A stretch of DNA of 64,000 bases from Candidatus Cloacimonadota bacterium (lineage in GTDB: Bacteria > Cloacimonadota > Cloacimonadia > Cloacimonadales > TCS61): assembly GCA_021734835.1 (NCBI GenBank), contig JAIPIH010000005.1:1-64000 (forward strand), read 5' to 3'. The notes under the pieces are model-generated. The model was not told where the DNA came from, did not search any database, and saw only the letters and a list, made by a program, of their open reading frames with translations. Numbering within the stretch: the first letter of the stretch is position 1; each line of letters opens with the position of its first letter. Below, one piece after another: positions 14,648 through 25,122 of the stretch. The position numbers and the translations under genes are program-made.

Positions 14648-15573
14648 TCCTCTATCTCTGTTTCATCTTTGTTTGCCATTAAACATGCAAAGGCGAGTGA
14701 ATATAATTTATTCTCTAAACTATCAGTCCGAGATGAAAGTGTTGTAGGGATTTTTGTACCCACAATATAAGTAACCATCCTGGCTTGAGCAAAATAGGTT
14801 AATGATTTATAAAAAACATTAGCTACCTCGAGAAATGGAAAGACTAGGCAATCTGCATTTCCCTGAACACAACTTGTAACACCTTTATATTTTAGACTTT
14901 CCGGATCTATTGATAGATCAATTGAAAGAGGTCCGTCAATATCGGCATTTTTAATCTGATTCCGATCAGCCATTTTGGAAATAAATGCTCCGTCAACAGC
15001 TGAAGGGATTTTTGGATTTGTTTTTTCGGAAAATGAAATAATTGATACTTTTGGTCTTTTTATTCCAATTTTTCTTGCGATTTGAATTGCATAATTTGTC
15101 ATCGCGATCTTTTGATCAATATTTGGTCTTGGAATGAAGGCAGCATCGGTAAATATGAGCAGTTTATGATAATTTGGTATTTCTGCGATTGAAATATGTG
15201 ATAAAGTTGCATTCGGTATCATAATGCCATTTTCTTTATCTATAATGCATCTCAGCAGTTTATCAGTTGAGATCAAACCTTTCATCAAGACGTCACCTTT
15301 TCCGTTGTTTAAAACTGTTAGTGCTCTCTTTCCTGATTTTATCTCATCCGGTTCATGTATGATCTCATAAATTCGTGGATCTATATTGTGCTTCTTGCAG
15401 TTAGATTTAATAACTTCTCGATCTCCGATAAGAATAAAATCTGCAAATTTTAAATCTATTGCTTTTTTGGTAGCTAATATTGTTAACTCATCCTGTCCAT
15501 AGGCTACAACAACAGTTTTTTTGGGTTTTGTCCTGACAAGTTTGATCAACTGGTCTAACTTAGTAATCGCCAT
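14644..15573 (-). CDS. Phosphate acetyl/butyryltransferase family protein
   Basis: ADFILIGDREVIKSNCKKHNID, DVLMKGLISTDKLLRCIID, SFSEKTNPKIPSAVDGAFISKMA, PFLEVANVFYKSLTYFAQA. Confidence 0.85.
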   Translation of the reverse strand: MAITKLDQLIKLVRTKPKKTVVVAYGQDELTILATKKAIDLKFADFILIGDREVIKSNCKKHNIDPRIYEIIHEPDEIKSGKRALTVLNNGKGDVLMKGLISTDKLLRCIIDKENGIMIPNATLSHISIAEIPNYHKLLIFTDAAFIPRPNIDQKIAMTNYAIQIARKIGIKRPKVSIISFSEKTNPKIPSAVDGAFISKMADRNQIKNADIDGPLSIDLSIDPESLKYKGVTSCVQGNADCLVFPFLEVANVFYKSLTYFAQARMVTYIVGTKIPTTLSSRTDSLENKLYSLAFACLMANKDETEIEE

Positions 15574-15715
15574 TGTTCCTCCGAAATTTTTTATTACTAA
15601 AATAGAATTTTGTTTAAAATGTCAAGAAATTACAGAATATATTAAAGTATTGAAATTTTACAAATCTAAGATTGATCGATCAATGAAGCTAAATATTCTG
15701 TTGAGTAAAAATAAA

Positions 15716-15741
15716 AAAGGGGTTTTTTAAAAAACCCCTTT
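15716..15741. terminator. Palindromic bidirectional terminator
   Basis: Perfect inverted repeat aaaggggtttttt/aaaaaacccc ttt with A/T tracts on both sides. Confidence 0.75.
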
Positions 15742-15757
15742 CCTGAGAATTTAAAAC

Positions 15758-17014
15758 TTAAACTTTTTGAGCTTTTGGTGGTTTAACACCCATAATTATA
15801 GCAGCAGCGAATAAACAAAGTATACCGCAAATTATAAATGCCAGGGAAAAATTATTCATATCTCCCAGTTTGCCTCCCAATATCGGACCAAAGATACCGC
15901 CGATTCCATATGCGAGGAAAACCCAACCGTAATTCTGGCCTATATATTTAGTACCAAAAGTTTCTGCAGTAATTGTAGGAAAGAGAGCAAAGTTCCCGCC
16001 AAAATTAAATCCGATCAAAGCTGCTCCTAAATATAGTAGAGCCGGTGTTCCCGCTATCCATTGGAATAAGATCACAAAAATACCCTGAGTTGTCATCATA
16101 ACAACTATGGATTTTTTTCTTCCAAGTTTGTCACTGACAGCACCCCAAACAATTCGGCCAAGACCATTTGCCAAAGAGAAAAAAACTGCCATCGCAGTGC
16201 CGGCAATTCCAGAAGCGACAATTTCAGAGTAACCATTTGCCATCAAAGCCTGCATAGGAAATAGTTTCATCAATCCAATGCTCATCAATCCAGCACTTGC
16301 TCCGAAAGCAAATGTGAAAAGGATCATATAAAATTGTGGTGTTTTAAGCATTTGTCCGCTTTTCAGCTGACTTTTAGTATCATCGAATTTCTTCTCTTTT
16401 TCACTTTGAACCCAGCCGGTTGGTTTCCAACCTTCGGGAGGATAAACCATCCACAGACTGCCAATGAAAACAGCCAGAAAAAACACAATTCCGTAAATTG
16501 TAAATGTTGTACTAAGCCCTAAGTTTTCGATCAAAGCTCCCCATGTTCCTGCAAGTTTCACCCATAACAAAGCTCCAAAACCAAAGCCTGCAACTGCTAA
16601 ACCTGTGATAAGACCTTTTTTATCCGGAAACCATCTCATTCCAACTGCTATTGGAACAACATAGGCTAAGCCGATTCCCGAGCCGCCAATAACTCCTACG
16701 AAAAAGAATATCGGCCAGAAATTAGTTCCACCAAAAAGTCCAGCTAATAAGTAGCCGAGGCCTAACACAATGCCACCTGACATGGCAAGCTTTTTCGGAC
16801 CGAGCTTGGGCATCAGCCTTCCAGCTATTACCATAACAATTGCAAACAAAGCTAAACCTGCTGCAAAAACAGCTTGTGTTTGGGTTTTTGTCCAACCGGC
16901 ATCAACTAACGGTTTTGTGAATACTGACCAGGCGTAGATAGCTCCTAAGCAAAGTTGTATTAAAATTGCTCCAACTACAACAAGGTTCCTATTCATAACT
17001 TTTTTTCCAGTCAT
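15758..17014 (-). CDS. MFS transporter, oxalate/formate antiporter (OFA) family-like
   Basis: QLCLGAIYAWSVFTKPL, GSGIGLAYVVPIAVGMRWFPDKKGLITGLAVAGFGFGAL, GRIVWGAVSDKLGRKKS. Confidence 0.87.
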   Translation of the reverse strand: MTGKKVMNRNLVVVGAILIQLCLGAIYAWSVFTKPLVDAGWTKTQTQAVFAAGLALFAIVMVIAGRLMPKLGPKKLAMSGGIVLGLGYLLAGLFGGTNFWPIFFFVGVIGGSGIGLAYVVPIAVGMRWFPDKKGLITGLAVAGFGFGALLWVKLAGTWGALIENLGLSTTFTIYGIVFFLAVFIGSLWMVYPPEGWKPTGWVQSEKEKKFDDTKSQLKSGQMLKTPQFYMILFTFAFGASAGLMSIGLMKLFPMQALMANGYSEIVASGIAGTAMAVFFSLANGLGRIVWGAVSDKLGRKKSIVVMMTTQGIFVILFQWIAGTPALLYLGAALIGFNFGGNFALFPTITAETFGTKYIGQNYGWVFLAYGIGGIFGPILGGKLGDMNNFSLAFIICGILCLFAAAIIMGVKPPKAQKV

Positions 17015-17029
17015 ATTGACTCCTTCTCA

Positions 17030-17058
17030 AAAAAAGCCGGAACTTATTAGTCCCGGCT
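17030..17058 (-). terminator. Rho-independent terminator downstream of acs
   Basis: agccgg-N12-ccggct with minus-strand T run. Confidence 0.82.
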
Positions 17059-17075
17059 AGTTTTAATTAATTCAC

Positions 17076-19061
17076 TTATTTTATCAATTTTCTATCTTGT
17101 ATAAGTTTCTCAACAACACTTGGATCTGCCAGAGTTGTAATGTCGCCGAGATTGCCTGTATCTTTTTCTGCGATTTTACGCAAAATTCTTCTCATGATCT
17201 TACCTGATCTTGTTTTTGGAAGAGATGGAGCCCATTGGATAGCTTCCGGAGTTGCTATGGGACCGATTTCAGATCTAACGTGCTTGATCAGTTCTTTTTT
17301 TAGTTCTTCTGTTTCTTCCACGCCACCTACGAGAGTAACGTAAGCGTATAACCCCTGTCCCTTTACTTCATGAGGAACTGGTGTTACAGCAGCTTCTGCG
17401 ACTGCATGGTGACTAACAAGTGCACTTTCTACTTCTGCTGTTCCAATCCTGTGACCAGAAACATTAACAACATCATCAATTCTTCCCATTAACCAGTAAT
17501 CACCGTCATTATCAACACGGCAACCATCGCCGGCAAAATAAGTATCGTTGTACATGGTGAAATATGTGTCGATGAATCTATCGTGATCACCCCACATAGT
17601 TCTCATCATTCCCGGCCAAGGTTTTTTAATACATAGTTTACCACCTTCGTTACGGTCACATTCTGAAGCGTCATCTCTTAATATCACAGGTTCAACACCG
17701 AAGAATGGTCTTCCGGCGCTTCCCGGCTTCAGAGTATGAGCACCAGGGAGTGGTGTGATCATAAATCCACCAGTTTCTGTTTGCCACCAAGTATCAACGA
17801 TTGGGCAATTGCCATGTCCAACCTTTTCATAATACCACATCCAGGCTTCAGGATTGATAGGTTCACCAACAGAACCTAAAATCCTTAATGAATCCAGTTT
17901 ATATTTTTCTACCCACTCAACGCCTAATCTCATCAAAGCTCTGATAGCTGTAGGTGCTGTGTAGAAGACAGTGATTTTGAACTTATCAACAATCTGCCAG
18001 AAGCGACCGGCATCAGGATAAGTAGGTACACCTTCGAACATAACAGAAGTTGAACCATTGGCCAAAGGACCATACACAATATAACTATGTCCAGTTACCC
18101 AACCAATATCAGCAGTACACCAATAAACATCATCTTCGTGAATATTGAATACATATTTATGAGTAAGAGTTGTGTGCATCAAATATCCGGCAGTTGTGTG
18201 AACAACGCCTTTTGGTTTGCCTGTGGAACCTGAAGTATAAAGTATGAAAAGAGGATCTTCAGCTTTCATGGGAACTGCTTCACATACTTCATCTGCTTTT
18301 TCCATTAGATCATGATACCAAAAATCTCTTCCCGGTTCCATATGACATTTTTCATTATTTACTTTAGTAACAACAACACTCTCAATTGAAGGTGTATCTT
18401 TAAGAGCTTGGTCAGAAATATCTTTTAAACGAATATGCTTTCCAGCTCTATTAGAAACATTCGAAGTTATAAGCATTTTACAATCAGAATCATTAACTCT
18501 ACCACGGATAGCATCAGCGCTAAAACCACCAAAAATGATAGAATGGATAGCACCAATTCTTGTGCAGGCAAGCATTACGATTGTAAGTTCCGGAACCATA
18601 GGCATGTAGATAGCAACACGATCACCTTTTTGAATTCCTTTTGATTTAAGAACATTAGCAAATTTGCTCACTTCAGTATGAAGCTCTTTGTAGGTATATT
18701 TTTTAACTTCATTTTCAGCTTCACCTTGCCATAAGATTGCAGTTTTGTTTTCAGTAGGTGTTCCCAAATGTCTATCAAGACAGTTGTAACTCACATTGAG
18801 TTCACCATCTTCAAACCAGGAATGTTCAATCAGCCGATTTTTTGTATCCCAATTATACTTGAGACTTTTTGTTGGTTTTTTGAACCAGTGTAAAGATTTT
18901 GCTTGTTCTAACCAAAATCCATCAGGATCTTTGATCGATTTTTCCCACATTTCTTGATACTGCTTTTCAGACGTGATGTAAGCATTTTTTTGTAGTTCAG
19001 CTGGTGGTGGGAATGTTTTACCTTCTTGCGCTAACGAAGTGATTGTTTTTTTTTCGGACAT
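17076..19061 (-). CDS. acsA: Acetyl-CoA synthetase (AMP-forming)
   Basis: YTSGSTGKPKGVVHTTAGYLM, VDTWWQTETGGFMITPLPG, MGRIDDVVNVSGHRIGTAEVESALVSH, LPKTRSGKIMRRILR. Confidence 0.97.
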   Translation of the reverse strand: MSEKKTITSLAQEGKTFPPPAELQKNAYITSEKQYQEMWEKSIKDPDGFWLEQAKSLHWFKKPTKSLKYNWDTKNRLIEHSWFEDGELNVSYNCLDRHLGTPTENKTAILWQGEAENEVKKYTYKELHTEVSKFANVLKSKGIQKGDRVAIYMPMVPELTIVMLACTRIGAIHSIIFGGFSADAIRGRVNDSDCKMLITSNVSNRAGKHIRLKDISDQALKDTPSIESVVVTKVNNEKCHMEPGRDFWYHDLMEKADEVCEAVPMKAEDPLFILYTSGSTGKPKGVVHTTAGYLMHTTLTHKYVFNIHEDDVYWCTADIGWVTGHSYIVYGPLANGSTSVMFEGVPTYPDAGRFWQIVDKFKITVFYTAPTAIRALMRLGVEWVEKYKLDSLRILGSVGEPINPEAWMWYYEKVGHGNCPIVDTWWQTETGGFMITPLPGAHTLKPGSAGRPFFGVEPVILRDDASECDRNEGGKLCIKKPWPGMMRTMWGDHDRFIDTYFTMYNDTYFAGDGCRVDNDGDYWLMGRIDDVVNVSGHRIGTAEVESALVSHHAVAEAAVTPVPHEVKGQGLYAYVTLVGGVEETEELKKELIKHVRSEIGPIATPEAIQWAPSLPKTRSGKIMRRILRKIAEKDTGNLGDITTLADPSVVEKLIQDRKLIK

Positions 19062-19319
19062 ATTATATTTCCTCCTTTTTTTAATAAATAATTATGTTCA
19101 AATCTTATACTAATAATGATAAGTCAAGTGTTTTCTATATTTTTTCTATCCTTGAGATTCCTTGGCTAATCTATAAACTTATTAGTCATTTGTTGTGTCC
19201 TAAAATTATAAATTTATTTATCGAACTTGAACATTTTTCTTGCAAAAAGATTACAATTACAAAATCTGACATGAATTATATGAAAGAGGTAATTAATAAT
19301 ATTAATGTATGGAGATAAA

Positions 19320-19721
19320 ATGAAACAAGATACTTTACTTTTGATCAAACCCAATTCAACCAAGAAGAATCAGATTGGCGAGATCTTACAAATTGTTGAA
19401 AAGAATGGCTTTACAATTGAGAGACTTAAAATGTTCGAGATGGATAGTGATCTAGCGGATGCTTTTTACGTAGAACATTTGAGCAAAGGATTTTATGAAG
19501 AATTGAGCGAATTTATGCGTTCAGGCAGGATTGTTGCTGCTATGCTGAACCGGGAAGAGGCTGTTGCAAAGTTACGTGAACTTGTAGGAGATACAGATAG
19601 TACTAAGGCTGCACTTGGTACTATTCGAGCTATGTACGGTAAGTCTAAAGGTGAAAATGCTGTCCATGCTTCAGACAGTATCAAAAGCGCAAAAAGGGAA
19701 ATAGAATTAATTTTTAAATAA
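19320..19721 (+). CDS. ndk: Nucleoside diphosphate kinase
   Basis: DTLLLIKPN, GDTDSTKAALGTIRAMYGKSKGENAVHASDS (NxxHxSD active site); ATG 19320 after ggag preferred to track start 19305. Confidence 0.95.
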   Translation: MKQDTLLLIKPNSTKKNQIGEILQIVEKNGFTIERLKMFEMDSDLADAFYVEHLSKGFYEELSEFMRSGRIVAAMLNREEAVAKLRELVGDTDSTKAALGTIRAMYGKSKGENAVHASDSIKSAKREIELIFK

Positions 19722-19731
19722 TTATTATAGG

Positions 19732-19763
19732 TCAATTGCGGATTAAAAAGAATTCGCAATTGA
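19732..19763. terminator. Hairpin between convergent ndk and aminotransferase genes
   Basis: tcaattgcg/cgcaattga stem, AT-rich loop and flanks. Confidence 0.5.
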
Positions 19764-20963
19764 TTATTCTTTCCTGATTTTTTTATATTCTTCAAGACCT
19801 TTGCGGAAAATCAACATTGCTCTTTTTAGGTCATTCACATTTAATATGTATGCAATTCTAATCTCATCTTTACCTAAATTTGTTGTAGTATAAAATCCTT
19901 GTGCAGGAGCTACCATCACGGTTTCATTTTCATAAGAAAACTTCTCCAGCATCCAGCGTGTGAAATCCTCTGAATCTTTTATTGGCAGTTTAGCAATTAT
20001 ATAGAAAGCCCCGGTTGGTTTAACACAGATTATGTCATCAATTTTCTGTAACTCTGAGAAAACTAAATTTCTTCTTTCATTGTATTCTGCCAGAATATCT
20101 TTAAAATATTCTTCTTCAATGTCGATAGCCGCATTTGCGGCTAATTGGTCTATTGTTGGAGGACACAAACGTGCTTGCGCAAATTTGATGACAGATGCTA
20201 TTAGTTTTTTATTTCTGGAGATCAGGCATCCAATTCTGGCTCCGCAAGCACTGTAACGCTTTGAAATACTATCTACCATGATCGCCTGATCTTTTAATCC
20301 TTTAATATTCAAGATGCTTGTGTGTGAGCTGCCGTCATAAACAAATTCACGATAAACTTCATCTGAAATTATATAGAGATTGTTTTCTCTGGCAATCTTT
20401 GCTACTCTTTCAACCTCCGCACGGGAATATACTACGCCGGTAGGGTTGCCGGGGTTACATAATATAATCGCCTTCGTTTTAGCCGTTATCAGCTTTTTAA
20501 TGACATTACTATCAGGTAATTGAAAGCCATTCACAGCGAAGGTTGTAATTGGGATAATTTTCACTCCCGTCATTGTTGCAAAACCATTATAATTAGTGTA
20601 AAAAGGTTCAGGAATAAGTATTTCATCGCCATAATTACAAGTTGATAATAGTGCAAAAACGATTGCTTCTGAACCGGCAGTGGTCACGACAATATCATCT
20701 ACTTCCAACTCAATGTTATGCCTTTTATAATATCTCATCAGATTTTTCCTATAAAGATCTAACCCTTGTGAGGGACCATACGCAAGTATTTTAGATCCAA
20801 AATTTCGGTATTCATTTAAAATTTCTTTTGGTGTTTCGATATCTGGTTGTCCGATATTCAAATGGTAGATATCAATTCCTTTTTCCCTTGCTTTGTTTGC
20901 ATAGGGCATCAATTTTCTGATTGGTGATTCCTGAACATCAACTGCACGATTGGATAATTTCAT
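19764..20963 (-). CDS. Pyridoxal-phosphate-dependent class I/II aminotransferase (aspartate aminotransferase-like)
   Basis: YHLNIGQPDIETP, LCNPGNPTGVVYS, SDEVYREFVYDG, SISKRYSACGARIGCLIS. Confidence 0.92.
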   Translation of the reverse strand: MKLSNRAVDVQESPIRKLMPYANKAREKGIDIYHLNIGQPDIETPKEILNEYRNFGSKILAYGPSQGLDLYRKNLMRYYKRHNIELEVDDIVVTTAGSEAIVFALLSTCNYGDEILIPEPFYTNYNGFATMTGVKIIPITTFAVNGFQLPDSNVIKKLITAKTKAIILCNPGNPTGVVYSRAEVERVAKIARENNLYIISDEVYREFVYDGSSHTSILNIKGLKDQAIMVDSISKRYSACGARIGCLISRNKKLIASVIKFAQARLCPPTIDQLAANAAIDIEEEYFKDILAEYNERRNLVFSELQKIDDIICVKPTGAFYIIAKLPIKDSEDFTRWMLEKFSYENETVMVAPAQGFYTTTNLGKDEIRIAYILNVNDLKRAMLIFRKGLEEYKKIRKE

Positions 20964-20965
20964 AA

Positions 20966-21571
20966 TTACCTCATTGAATTTTCTATTTTTAGCTCATCAA
21001 ATATATTTTGTAAAAGAGTTTTTTTATTTATTAGATCATTTTTTGTTTTAATATAAAATGGTTTGCCATAAGTTACATTAATTTTAGCAAAAAAATAGGG
21101 AAGTCTGAACTTATCCCAAGATTTGAAGGTTTTTTCTGCTGATACATCAACAGCTACCGTTATAATAGGAAGTTCTGTAGCATAGGCCAGAAAGAGAACA
21201 CCTTCTTTTATTTTCTCACTAGGACCGCGAGGTCCGTCTGGGGTGATGGCAATAGGATGATCTTTTGAGCGTTTGATGAGTTCTTTTGTCGCTTTGCTGC
21301 CCTTTCTACCTGAAGAACCGCGAGCAGTTTGATAACCAAGTAATTCAGCCGGACCGGAAATGAAGTCTCCATCCTTAGAAGAGGAGATCATAATGATAAT
21401 ATCCTGATTGCGATGTAAATACATTAAAGGAAGCATATTCCTATGCCAGAAAGCATAGATGACTTTTCCTTCCGGTTTTGGTGATCTCAAGTTGTATCTC
21501 CAGGTTAACCCCATGAGTTTCACCAAAAAAGCTCCGAAATATTTTGCCAGAAATAATAATATCTTATTCAT
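20966..21571 (-). CDS. DUF374 lysophospholipid acyltransferase-like protein
   Basis: IYAFWHRNMLPLMYLHRNQDIIIMISSSKDGDFIS, AITPDGPRGPSEKIKEGVLFLA. Confidence 0.88.
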   Translation of the reverse strand: MNKILLFLAKYFGAFLVKLMGLTWRYNLRSPKPEGKVIYAFWHRNMLPLMYLHRNQDIIIMISSSKDGDFISGPAELLGYQTARGSSGRKGSKATKELIKRSKDHPIAITPDGPRGPSEKIKEGVLFLAYATELPIITVAVDVSAEKTFKSWDKFRLPYFFAKINVTYGKPFYIKTKNDLINKKTLLQNIFDELKIENSMR

Positions 21572-22712
21572 TAATAAATTTCCTGATTATTTTGGAAACT
21601 ATTACAGAAGGCTTTTTACTTCCAAGGACATTATGGATCAGTTTCAACTCAGCTTTCATTTTATCGTAATTAGTACTTGTGGATAATAAATTGTTTAATT
21701 CCTGATGGATTATTATTTCATTAACATCATTTTGGATCAATTCAGGAACTACATGTTTATTTAATATTAAATTTGGAAGTCCTATCTGATCGATTCTCAC
21801 GAATTTCTTACCGATCTGATAGGATATTTTGCTGGTCTTATAAACAATGATAAAAGGAGTCCCAATATATGCTGCTTCTACTGTTGCAGTTCCAGAAGTA
21901 ATAGTAAGAAGATCACAATGCTTCATCAAATCATAATTCATATCCTCTATAATATGAACCTGATTTTTAGTTTTATTGGCATAACATTCAAGCAAGTTAG
22001 ATGAGACTGATGATGCTTTGGAAATTAAAAACTCGTATTTGGCCGGGTCGAATAACTCTATTGCTTTAATGAAATTAGGTAACATATTTGTTATCTCAGC
22101 TTCCCGACTTCCAGGGAGAAAGCCCAGCCATTTTTTCTTGATATCCAGATTGTATTTTGCTGCAAATTCTGCCTTGGAACATTGAATAATGATCTCTTCT
22201 GAGATTGGATGACCGGTAAAACTGGCAGTGATCTTGTGTTTTTTAAAATGTTCTCCTTCAAAAGGCAGTATATAAGCAATATGATCAGCATATTTTTGTA
22301 ATTTAAATATCCGCTTGTATTTCCAAGCCCAAAATTGAGGAACGATATAATATAAAACCGGTATTTGGAGATTCTTTGCTATTTTGGCAATTCTCATATT
22401 TAAACCAGGGTAATCTACCAGGACAACTAGATCCGGAGGGTTATGTTTAAATATTTTCTTAATTCGTTTTTCAACATTTAAGAAAAAAGTTATATGTTTT
22501 ACAATTTCTATAAATCCCATAACTGAGAAACGTTCAAATGGGAAAATAGCTCTAAAACCCTCGGCTGTCATTTTTTTTCCACCGATTCCAAAATTCTTAA
22601 TATTAATATTCTCATTATTAAGTTCCCTCAATATTATAGAGGAATGCAGATCAGCAGAATTCTCTCCAGCAATCCAGAAAACGCGTTTAATACTCTTATT
22701 ATTCGTCTTCAT
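21564..22712 (-). CDS. lpxB: Lipid-A-disaccharide synthase
   Basis: FWIAGENSADLHSSIILREL, VDYPGLNMRIAK, YYIVPQFWAWKYKR, GFLPGSREAEI. Confidence 0.93.
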   Translation of the reverse strand: MKTNNKSIKRVFWIAGENSADLHSSIILRELNNENINIKNFGIGGKKMTAEGFRAIFPFERFSVMGFIEIVKHITFFLNVEKRIKKIFKHNPPDLVVLVDYPGLNMRIAKIAKNLQIPVLYYIVPQFWAWKYKRIFKLQKYADHIAYILPFEGEHFKKHKITASFTGHPISEEIIIQCSKAEFAAKYNLDIKKKWLGFLPGSREAEITNMLPNFIKAIELFDPAKYEFLISKASSVSSNLLECYANKTKNQVHIIEDMNYDLMKHCDLLTITSGTATVEAAYIGTPFIIVYKTSKISYQIGKKFVRIDQIGLPNLILNKHVVPELIQNDVNEIIIHQELNNLLSTSTNYDKMKAELKLIHNVLGSKKPSVIVSKIIRKFINE

Positions 22713-23403
22713 TAAATAACTTCGTTATCTTTGTGAGTTTGTTCTTATCAAGACTGAAATTAATATAGTTGGCAAAATTGTCTAAAATTATCAGTGCATT
22801 TGCATTCGCGTCGAAACCTTTTAGAAAGGATAAACGTTCATAAAATGCTTTATTAACTTTATGGATATCATTATACATATCCAGCAAACCAGTTAATTCC
22901 CAATCCGGTTTTTCCCCTTTTTTATTTTTCAGGTACTGTTTTACCAGGTACATTGAAACTGCTCTGTATATTGTCTCATCAATAGTTGCAAAGGGAAGAT
23001 GATACCTTACCATTGGCTTCAATTGTATAAGTATCGGGCATCCAGAGGTAACCATAATTATTCCTAAGATAGAACTTGCACCTTGTTGGAGAGATGCTTT
23101 TTTACTGTATTCTCTTTCCGGTGTTTTTATTTTAACGCTAATATTCTCGAATGATTTGAAGTCTTTAAAAAACTCGGAGATCCCGATTATATTTGCTGCA
23201 ACTGGGCAGTATTGTGATCGTTCTTTCTTAAGTCTACAATTTGGACATTGATTAAAATCAAGATCAGTCCAATTCGGAAGATCATTATAAGGTTCATGTT
23301 GTAAGGTAAAAGATTCCGGATCTAAATTGATCTCAAATACTCTCTGAGTTCCGTTTCCCCAATAAAAAGTATAAGTAAATTTTAAATTTGTATGTTCTTC
23401 CAT
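22699..23403 (-). CDS. Conserved hypothetical protein with CPNCRLKK...C cysteine cluster
   Basis: Long ORF overlapping lpxB start; WTDLDFNQCPNCRLKKERSQYCPVAANI. Confidence 0.7.
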   Translation of the reverse strand: MEEHTNLKFTYTFYWGNGTQRVFEINLDPESFTLQHEPYNDLPNWTDLDFNQCPNCRLKKERSQYCPVAANIIGISEFFKDFKSFENISVKIKTPEREYSKKASLQQGASSILGIIMVTSGCPILIQLKPMVRYHLPFATIDETIYRAVSMYLVKQYLKNKKGEKPDWELTGLLDMYNDIHKVNKAFYERLSFLKGFDANANALIILDNFANYINFSLDKNKLTKITKLFNEDE

Positions 23404-23413
23404 TTAACCCTCT

Positions 23414-24595
23414 TTACAAAGTTAATAATGCCAGTAAATAAAGGATCAAAAAACCTATTAAAGTTGGAAGATAAGCTTGTTTGACGAATTGCCAGTAAGT
23501 AGTTTTAAAGTACTCCATAGTAACAATTACCCAAGCGTGTATAGGTGATATCATATAACCCAAATAAACGGCAGTATACATAATAACAAAGGCTTTAATT
23601 GTAAATTGTTCCGCTCCGAACTTAGCTAAAAAGATCGGTATCAAAATTGAGATTGCCAGCTGAACTCGACCTGAAACAAAACTAAGACTTCCGGCAATGA
23701 CTATCAGTAAAAATCCTTGAGAAAAATTTAGCAGGGATATTCTGGCAGAAATCTCAGTTGCCTGGAAAATTTTCAAAAATAAGAAAATACTTATTATGAT
23801 CAAAAAATATCTCCATGGTTTCATTTTGTTTATCACAGGTAGGATATGCCTGAAAGTTAGTTTTCCAAAAAGGAATGTGATAATTAGTGTAATTAAAACA
23901 GCAGTTACTAAAGCAGCTTCATCCAGGATCGGTGCAAAATTTAATATAGTATGAATTATTGGAGCACTCAGAATTATCATTAAGGGGATAATTAATTTTT
24001 TCTTATCAAATTTAAAAGGTCGGGGCATTTCTCCTTTGATTTGGCGTAGATAAAAATAATATCCAAGATAGAATAGTATAATAAAGATTGGAAAGATATA
24101 GAGCATTGCTGTATAAACATTGAAATTCCCCATTTTACTACATGGAAGTAGTGCTCCTAAAGGATAGATCAGAATTAAGATATGTCTGAACCAGATATTG
24201 ATAGAAGTATAGGTTACGGGAGAAATGTCTTTTCCGCATCTGTTTAGCATTGGCGCTGAGAGTAAAGCACCACCCGGAATTGGTAAAAGTCCCATTAAAG
24301 CCGGAGCGAAACCAAGAAAAACCTTTCTCTTTACCTGTAAATTATTAACCAGGTCCTGCAAAAGTCCTGAGATCTGAAGTCCGCCTCCGATCAGGGATAT
24401 AATCCCTACGGCGGTTGCAAGTAATACTATCTGCTGATCAGTTATAGTGTGAAATGTTATACTATAAAGATCACGGAAAGATAGATTTACAGAACCCAAA
24501 AAAAGTGAACCGATGAATAAAGCTAACCACAAACTTTTTCTTGCAATGAATAAAATGATAACTAATGCGATTAAAAAACTTAACCAAATCTGCAT
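23414..24595 (-). CDS. DUF401-like multi-TM membrane protein
   Basis: GFAPALMGLLPIPGGALLSAPML, YLGYMISPIHAWVIVTMEYFKTTY; family assignment from memory. Confidence 0.75.
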   Translation of the reverse strand: MQIWLSFLIALVIILFIARKSLWLALFIGSLFLGSVNLSFRDLYSITFHTITDQQIVLLATAVGIISLIGGGLQISGLLQDLVNNLQVKRKVFLGFAPALMGLLPIPGGALLSAPMLNRCGKDISPVTYTSINIWFRHILILIYPLGALLPCSKMGNFNVYTAMLYIFPIFIILFYLGYYFYLRQIKGEMPRPFKFDKKKLIIPLMIILSAPIIHTILNFAPILDEAALVTAVLITLIITFLFGKLTFRHILPVINKMKPWRYFLIIISIFLFLKIFQATEISARISLLNFSQGFLLIVIAGSLSFVSGRVQLAISILIPIFLAKFGAEQFTIKAFVIMYTAVYLGYMISPIHAWVIVTMEYFKTTYWQFVKQAYLPTLIGFLILYLLALLTL

Positions 24596-24993
24596 TAATT
24601 TGCCTGAAAAATAACTGTTCTATGACGCGGTCCGTCAAATTCACAGAAATAAATACTCTGCCATGTTCCTAAGATCAAATCTCCGTTATTAACGATGACA
24701 TTTAGAGAACATCCAATCAGGGAGCTTTTTGTATGAGCATCCGAATTACCTTCCGTATGCTTGAAGGCTGGCAGATCCGGTGAAATCCTATTCAGAGCTA
24801 AGATAAGATCATGTTTAACATCCGGGTCGGCATTTTCATTAATAGTAACAGCGGCTGTAGTATGCGGGATAAAAACTGCGATCGTACCATTTGAGATGCC
24901 AGCTTCATTGATAAAAGTTTTAACTTCAGATGTAATATTGATCAGCTCTTCTCGTTTTTTAGAATGTACTGAAATTTTTTTGGCCATAAACAA
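24595..24993 (-). CDS. YjbQ/UPF0047 family protein (secondary thiamine-phosphate synthase-like)
   Basis: VFIPHTTAAVTINENADPDVKHDL, HTEGNSDAHTKSSLIG, GTWQSIYFCEFDGPRHRTV. Confidence 0.92.
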   Translation of the reverse strand: MFMAKKISVHSKKREELINITSEVKTFINEAGISNGTIAVFIPHTTAAVTINENADPDVKHDLILALNRISPDLPAFKHTEGNSDAHTKSSLIGCSLNVIVNNGDLILGTWQSIYFCEFDGPRHRTVIFQAN

Positions 24994-25122
24994 TCCTTAC
25001 AAAATATTATCGATTTTCAAAATCTTATTAGTAGGTTTTATGTCAATTTTTATCATTTTTCTTGACTTAAAATAAGATAGGTCATCAATGCAAATATTAA
25101 TAATAACAAATTAGGAGGGATT